Source of the DNA: Owenia fusiformis
Taxonomy: Eukaryota > Annelida > Polychaeta > Sabellida > Oweniidae
Length of the DNA stretch: 64,000 nucleotides
Assembly (NCBI GenBank): GCA_903813345.2
Contig: CAIIXF020000003.1
Coordinates: 12,288,931-12,352,930, forward strand
Direction: 5' to 3'
Shown here: piece by piece, positions 57,818 through 64,000 of the stretch
How the letters are laid out: every line of letters begins with the position of its first letter
How positions within the stretch are numbered: position 1 is the first letter of the stretch
The notes under the pieces: model-generated
Told to the model about the DNA's origin: nothing
Databases searched by the model: none
The model's input: the letters and a program-made list of their open reading frames with translations, nothing else
Translations under genes and position numbers: made by a program

Positions 57818-58130
57818 TTAATAGCAATTGCAGAATATCCAGTAAAGATATTTCAAAATGCATGCATTATTAAAAATAGGCCTATCACAAAATAAATTAT
57901 ACAGGGGTCTTTTTTGGCCCACTCTGTAATTTCATGTATATGATTACACTTTCAGCCACTGGAGCAACCAGTCATATGATTGGGCAATATGAAATTGTAC
58001 CAACCCGCATATTTACAAGGCTAGAGACTGCATTCATCAATAAATTATAATATACAGTTTTGTATTGCAATCTTAATCACTAAACTGTATCTGTGATATC
58101 TATTGAAAATCAATATGACAAAATTGATTT
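57818..58130. other. 3' flank of the PRRT-like gene, with a mariner end remnant
   Basis: ATACAGGGGTCTTTTTTGGCCCACTCTGTA at 57899-57928 looks like collapsed ends of the mariner family at 48782. Nothing else is seen. Confidence 0.3.
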
Positions 58131-58136
58131 TTTATT
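58131..58136 (-). terminator. possible poly(A) signal of the PRRT-like gene
   Basis: AATAAA on the minus strand, about 310 bp after the stop codon. Confidence 0.3.
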
Positions 58137-58442
58137 CTTATTGTTTCTCTATTTCAAGTGTTTGAGCAAAATTAGCACCTATCTGAAAAACATGATTTGC
58201 ATGGTAGGCATCTACATCTTACAAAGGGCCACAGATTGGTCAATTCTTTGGATCAAATGGGTGGCATCAACATGCAAAATGTTACCACCTGCCATTTGCT
58301 ACAGACGCCAACCCCAACTGCAAGTCACTATCCACAAAAATTGGCGAATAGAATAATACAGGTAATATGTAGTGATGAAATAAAAAATTTTTTCAACTGG
58401 AACTTTGAATTATGTTCCATATAATAAAGAAAAATGCCATTT

Positions 58443-58888
58443 TTAGACGGGGGAAGTCATAATAGTGAGATCATTGGGTGACCTTGCCTGCGGCGAGGTT
58501 GAGTCCACTTCTACAGCACTTAACGAAGATATTTTCAAACTGCAACTATCCGCTACTGTCTTGCTATTATGCAATTTTGATCCAACCTTATTTTCTGATC
58601 GTCCAAATCCACATTTAATTTTAGCCAATATGGATTTCTTTGGAGTATCATTATTGTCTTTGGATGCCCGTACTTTAGCCGAGACTGTGAATATTAGGAA
58701 TGACATTGCCACTTCTATTGTGCGTAACAATGTTTGAAATGCCCACCAAGGCCAGGGGGGAGCAAACACCAAGGAGGTAAAGATGCTAAACACACCAAAA
58801 GCACCATATAAATGTGTCACTGTCAGACAGACCCCAACTACTGCAGATATAGTGATATTACTTAACAATCCACCAAATTTCCATTGAT
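58443..58888 (-). CDS. PRRT-like exon 2 (last)
   Basis: The acceptor on the minus strand is TTTTATATTTTCAG. It encodes DQWKFGG, two membrane spans, the PWPWW block and a 75-residue hydrophilic tail to the stop. Confidence 0.85.
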
Positions 58889-61800
58889 CTGAAAATATAA
58901 AAATAGTTTTGATCATTTATAAGTTAACCATAAATCAAAATTTTTATTTTTTAAATCAACCTTAAAATCTACTTTACATTTTTAAACTAAAATTAGCATT
59001 ATCTGCCATGTGAGCAGTGTATGAATCTCTAACCAATAAAAAGAGAGTACAAGACATAGTTATATCATAAATACACGCACATTGATGCGTTTTGCATACT
59101 AAAACAGAATAGAAAGAGCATCATGTGAATAAAGATTGCTACAATTAGATGGAGTTAATCGCCAGTGTAATGTTTTTTATAATGTGAAAATGAAATTAAC
59201 TGTTTTATATAGAGGGAGCTAGTGTATGAACCATCCCTATCTAAAAATATTTTTTGACACAAAAAAGATACAAGGAGCGATGGGGTCAAAATGGCAACAG
59301 CTGGGAAAAAACAAAATCAATTTCATCATGAATTTAGTCCAACCTTTATCTTAATTCATTATCCTACAAATGCTGAGAAATAGACATCATCCCTTTATTA
59401 AAACTAGAAAAAAGCAACTCCACCGAGTAGCAAATCCCACCGAACAAAAAATGTTTTGATATATATCAGCAACCTTGAAAATGTCTTATTGAACAGAGCT
59501 CCTTTGTCCCTTATAGTGTCAACATACAAAGTTTGGACCAAATCTGTCTACTGGTATTTATTTATCAAAGATTATGTTTTTATGACAAATGGCTGCCATT
59601 TTGAATATCAGCTGCCATCTTGAAAATTTCTTCTTGAGCAAAGCTCCTTCATCTCTAGGCAGCAGCATATAAAATTTGAACCAATTCCCTCAAATGATAT
59701 TTGATTTATCAAAGATCACGTTCTTTTAGGAAAAATGGTGGCCATTTTGAAATTCAGAAGTAATCTTAAAAATCTCTTCTTCAGCAAAGCTCCTTTGCCC
59801 AAGGCATCAGCATATAAAATTTGGGCCAAATCTGTCAAATAATATTTGAGTTTTTAAAGATTACATTTTTTTGCGAAAAATGGTGGCCATTTTTAATTGA
59901 GCGGCCATATTAAAAATTCCTTCTCGAGCAGAGGTCCTACGCATAAGGCATAAGCCTATAATATTTGTATCAAATCTGTCAAACAGTATTTGAGTTATTG
60001 CCTGGACAGACGAATGCACAAAGGACGGCTTTCCTTTATCCAACCGACTTCATTCGGTGGGATACTTAAAGTACATCCCAGTATTGCCTAGTTAATATTT
60101 CAAAAGGATAATTTGAAGTGATAAATTGGTTCTCAAATAGCAACTTTCATTTCCCCTCTTCCATTTTTAGAATAGAAATCTGTTATGTAAACACAATACA
60201 GTAATTTCTCTTCAGCTTATAAGTCTCTTGACTGAGCATTATTTGGAAACTTGATAACTCCTAACACTTACAGGTATCATCGGAAAATGCGACCATAATT
60301 TGCTGTAGCTGAGATTAAAAGGGAACCAATTAACATACATGTATGGTATATTTTCCATCTAACATTTTTGAATATATACAAAATATCTTTCCAATTTACC
60401 TAAATTCTATAACAGTCAATATGGTACAACGAAAATGGGACTTCTGCGCATGTTAAAATTTTTCGTCAAAACTCAACTTTTGTTCAAGTTGATGCGATTG
60501 TCTTTCGAACTAGAGACTTACCTCATTCGAAAGATCATAAAAGACTTTATCTATACTGAAAATCTTAGATCCAAACATAGTAGAATACGCCGTCAGTCCG
60601 CATTTGATTTTTTGAAGTGAATTTCGTAGATCGTCAGATTTCTCCGACTGATATCGGATTATCTCAAATTGGTTCGTTTATAAATATGAATTTCTTTACC
60701 GTTGTAAGGCGCATGCGCAAAATTGATTTATAAACGTTATTGGTTGATGGTGTTTCTCCTGCGCATGCGTGAAGTCTGATGAACACTTATGACGAAGACC
60801 GGAGCAAACATTACTAGCTCTCGAACGAAATTCCAAGATTCAGATCATTTCGCCGTGTTTGCTGAGCGTGTATACGTGAATGACAAGCTGTTTTGAGTAG
60901 ATCAGGTACCTGTTTTAGACACAACATTGATTTAGCTTGACATTGATGTGCACATTGGCACTTTTGAGCATGTTAATACAAGTTTTTACACTCTTAGCAC
61001 GAGAGGGGTTTTCGAAAAATCTGTTATCTGATTCAGTCGATTATCGTATGGATATGTATTTCTGCTAACATTTCAACACCACATCACATAGAATTACGAT
61101 GCAGAATGATAATAAAACACAAAACATCTACTAAATTCCACTTGTTATTTCACAGGAGGTAAAAATGCACACTGCCTAGATTCTTTGTAAGGGTCGTCAG
61201 ACATCGGATTGGCCGCCATATTTGAAATGAAAATATCACTAAATAGAGCTCTGCGCATGTCTCAACATTTCGACTGATAAGAGTCACTGTTTTTATGTAC
61301 AATAAACATCTTTGGGGTCTTCAACTCAAAATGAACACCAAATGATAAGTTTATCAGTCAACTGGAACCTGGTCTGGTTGAAAAGATATTTCACTTTTCA
61401 TGATCCTATAATATTCAATAACCCAACTGCAGGTATTACAGTTTCAAGGAAAATCAAAAAGTCATAATTAAAGTGTCTAAAAGTAAAAACATAACGAATT
61501 AAAAAACAATCTGATCAAATGAGAATGAAATATTAAAATCAACCATTCCAAAACATTGAACAACTTGGGTAGTCAAAGCATATAGACAAAGGGACCACTT
61601 TATTTTACCTTGACTTTGATGCATATCTGCTGTTGCCTTGAGATTCCGTGAGATCTTATATGCCACAAATGCATATCCCCCAGCTAGGGATAACCCCCAA
61701 ACAACATAAAGCACTTGGCATATGACCAGAAGATAGGATGTCCCAGGAACCATAAAAACTAGAGTGTCCGTTGTTATCACAAGCACAAAGTGGAATAGTG

Positions 61801-62401
61801 TGATCACTAGAATTGACGATAGTTTTTGAAACTTAGGTGGAGCTATATACACTTTTGTAGAGTCCAATAATGCCAATAGGGGAATACTAAATGCTGTCGT
61901 CAGACATGGAAATCCAACAGTCCAAATAATGTGTGATATTTCAAACTGTATGTGTTGATATGCGCTATATGGATCCAGCAATAGCGAAACTGTCCGTAAA
62001 AGTCCAAAACTGCAAAGCATAATGTTCAAACTAGTTGTTAATGGCCGCTTTACATTTTTGCGTTTGTACAGCATAAGGAGTCGAACAAGTGACAGAGTTG
62101 CGATGAAGAAAATAATAATGTACAATAAGGTGAAGAAGTATACATGGAAGTACCATGCACCTTTCCACTTATCCATTGCTTTGTCCCATTCTGGCGCAGG
62201 CTCTGGCCATGCTTCTCCCTCTGGTTCTGGCTCTGATTCTGCAACTGATATATTCCAAGGTTCTGGTTGGCCAGGTTCCGGTTGGACAGGTTCAGGTTGA
62301 CTGGTTGGTTCAGGCTCACTTATGATTTCTGGTTCAGGCTCAGTTGTGATTTTTGGTTCGGGCTCAGTTATGACTTCCGGTTCAGGATCCGCTTTAGCCA
62401 T
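58443..62401 (-). CDS. PRRT3/PRRT4-like seven-span membrane protein, 412 aa
   Basis: Two exons (62401-61609 and 58888-58443, read on the minus strand) join in phase. The N-terminus (residues 7-70) is an acidic, proline-rich PEPE repeat. After W-x4-W (79-83) come five membrane spans in exon 1 (about 85-112, 122-142, 158-180, 194-218, 222-248) and two in exon 2 (about 275-302, 312-335). LL-DPYSAYQH (141-150), FPCLTTAFS (164-172) and PPWPWWAFQTLLRTIEVAMS (308-327) parallel the conserved blocks of vertebrate PRRT3/PRRT4. The tail is Ser/Thr/Lys-rich and presumably cytosolic. Molecular function is not established in the family. A strong donor at 62562-62567 suggests a 5' UTR exon upstream. Confidence 0.85.
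58889..59434 (-). other. PRRT-like intron, nothing recognised
   Basis: Intron sequence next to exon 2 with no element detected. Confidence 0.3.
59435..60064. repeat. element with four ~145-bp internal repeats
   Basis: CAAAGCTCCTTTG..., CATATAAAATTTG..CCAAATCTGTCAAA, TTATCAAAGATTA and AAAATGGTGGCCATTTT recur in order four times with a period of 145-146 bp (marker positions 59499, 59644, 59789-59790, 59934). The left border has ATCCCACCGAA and the right border TTCGGTGGGAT, an inverted pair. It lies in the PRRT-like intron. Class unknown. Confidence 0.75.
60422..61276 (+). repeat. dispersed ~0.87-kb repeat, copy 2
   Basis: Reverse-collinear with 29559-30828. It has no MITE at the corresponding TCGGA (61204-61208), so it preserves the empty site. 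It contains TGCGCATGCG motifs and the 61-codon frame at 60435-60620. It lies in the PRRT-like intron. Confidence 0.8.
61609..62401 (-). CDS. PRRT-like exon 1
   Basis: It starts with the ATG at 62401 and runs 264 codons plus one base to the donor CAAG/GTAAAA. The frame continues past the donor only to a stop at 61499. It encodes the PEPE repeat and the first five membrane spans. Confidence 0.85.
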
Positions 62402-64000
62402 TACATATAGATCACAATCAAATTTAATTCCTCATAAAACAATACATAATTTTATGAATTAATGTTGCAATTCGGCAACATTCATCGCTTTTTTTCTTTT
62501 TACATATCCGTTTTGCATAGGGTACATCTCACGTTATATTTCTATATAAATGTATCTTCGCACTTACATCCTGTGCACAGCTTCATAAATCTTTGATGAA
62601 AATGACTTTTCTGAAATTTTGTTTTTATTTTCATACCATGAGTAAATTTACTATTTCTAACCCTCCATTAGGCAAGACAAACAGAACACTAACTATTGCA
62701 ATAATTTTGTCAATGAATTATAAATCTCCAATCTTTAAAAGCTGTGATTTAATTCTTCAAACTATAAATTACTTTTCTGTTATGTTGAAGCAATTTGCAA
62801 AACTCACAAAGCATCCATTCCACATTCTAAATATCCAATGCTCCAAATCCATCAAAATCCATCTTATTATTGTGTTCCTAGATTCTTTTTACCATTTAAA
62901 TCTCTAATCCTCCAAAACAGTAAAACTGGTTGCTGTTAATCAGCAAAGGTTTTAACTGAAATGTGGCTAATGACTCAAGCAGCTGTGATTAGCAAAATCT
63001 ACAAAAGTTCTCACACAGCTACAATTAGCAGCTGTGGCTAAAACTCATACAGCTGTAATAAGCCAGATGTGCAGCTTAGTTATGGCCATAGTCAGCCATA
63101 AAACAACAGTTTTACAATATCATATCCAATTAAATTTCCAATCAAATCCAGTTGAATTAAATAGCTATAGTTGTTATGATAAATTGTCTCGTATGACAGG
63201 TACACTGATCTATAGCAATTGTTTATTTAAAATCCAGAGTTTGTGGATGTATTGATGAAGTTTGTATCAGTCAAGGTTTAACAGTCTAATGGTTTGTTTT
63301 GTTTGTGGACTGTCTATTGTCCTAAGTCTATTGACCTGAAAATGTAGAAGATATCAGAGTTATAATAATACAGATATAACAAAAAAGCATGATTACTAGT
63401 ATTTTCAAGTTTTTTTATAATTACTATTACCTACTAATGTTTCATAAAATTAATACATGTAATATTTTTCAAAATTTGAAGTGTACATTTACATGTTATA
63501 ATAGAACAGATAGTTATAATTAAAATAGTTTATTGAAATGATGATATGCCATTTCAGTGTCTCTTAAAATAAAGTTAGACAATCTCTAAATATGAAGAGC
63601 TTTCTTCTGAACCCTATCCAGGTATACCAACTATTTTTCCAGTAAGTTGCCTTTTCCTAAAATGTAACACCAATTGAAACTTCTGTAGGTGATATCCCTT
63701 GAAAACTTCTAGTCTGTCTGACAGCTGAGCAAAATAGTCAGAAAATAGTCCTGAGTGACTCACAAATAACATCAATTCAATTAATAATGAACATTGCTTA
63801 CTTAACCGTGAAACTCCACTCAGACCCCTACCATTTAATGAGATTATATTCAGTAATTCACAGGATGAACCAAAATAACCACACAGATTTAAGCAAATTG
63901 CAAGCTGACCCAAACATGACTGCTCATTACATAGAAACAGAATTAAAAGACAATTGACAAGCTAGCTCCTAAACCATGATGTGGACTAAATTACATTTTT
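62402..64000 (-). other. upstream region of the PRRT-like gene
   Basis: A minus-strand donor AGGAT/GTAAGT at 62562-62568 may end a non-coding exon. CAGCTGT/ATTAGC motifs repeat at 62980-63065. A 99-codon frame at 63614-63913 (-) has no convincing family match. No promoter can be assigned with confidence. Confidence 0.35.

Noticed and set aside
63614-63913. 99-codon minus-strand frame as a LINE endonuclease fragment
   Set aside because: The ...SLNGRGL... start recalls endonuclease N-termini, but the following catalytic motifs are absent.
1-64000. tRNA, rRNA or other structured RNA genes
   Set aside because: No cloverleaf with proper A and B boxes or conserved rRNA segments was found by eye. 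A covariance-model scan would be needed to exclude them.

Overview
The window is AT-rich nuclear DNA from a bilaterian animal, most likely a marine invertebrate. The evidence is small exons with GT-AG introns, animal-specific proteins (a CAP/EGF/ShKT secreted protein, a cystine-knot secreted peptide, a TP53INP-family autophagy protein and a PRRT3/4-like seven-span membrane protein), and a very dense load of short terminal-inverted-repeat (TIR) elements. I cannot name the species or phylum from sequence alone. There are no bacterial-type genes, rRNAs, CRISPR arrays or convincing tRNAs.

Layout. Positions 1-19369 (+): the 3' part of a CAP gene, with seven coding exons joined in consistent phase (CAP C-terminus, hinge, 27-nt microexon, Cys-rich EGF-like exon, ShKT exon, tiny last exon). 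Its introns hold a mariner relic, an 11-copy 40-bp minisatellite, a 4.7-kb foldback element with 1.5-kb arms and a 21-bp tandem core, two LINE relics, a perfect 55-bp hairpin and several MITEs. Positions 22646-23056 (-): a single-exon cystine-knot (CTCK, bursicon/DAN-like) secreted peptide. Positions 23.8-35.7 kb: a gene-poor transposon bed with nested insertions, including a 2.65-kb TIR element that carries a candidate two-exon gene.

Positions about 36.0-48.4 kb (+): a TP53INP1/2 (DOR) homologue with a probable promoter and non-coding first exon at about 36.0-36.29 kb, an LIR motif encoded in the exon at 44.9 kb, and the conserved ESWF/LLIEHPSMSVY blocks in the last exon (47670-48301). Positions 48.4-58.1 kb: a largely gene-free gap with a mariner carrying long TIRs and several MITEs. 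Positions 58443-62401 (-): a two-exon, 412-residue PRRT3/PRRT4-like protein, convergent with TP53INP. The last 1.6 kb is its upstream region.

The genes do not form a pathway; they are ordinary, independently expressed metazoan genes. The main interest lies in the layered mobile elements: several have clear target duplications, and four unrelated termini give 5-bp duplications. One repeat provides a natural empty site, and one minisatellite can be traced to its seed element. Exon coordinates are by-eye splice predictions, and TIR boundaries are exact only where a duplication is stated.
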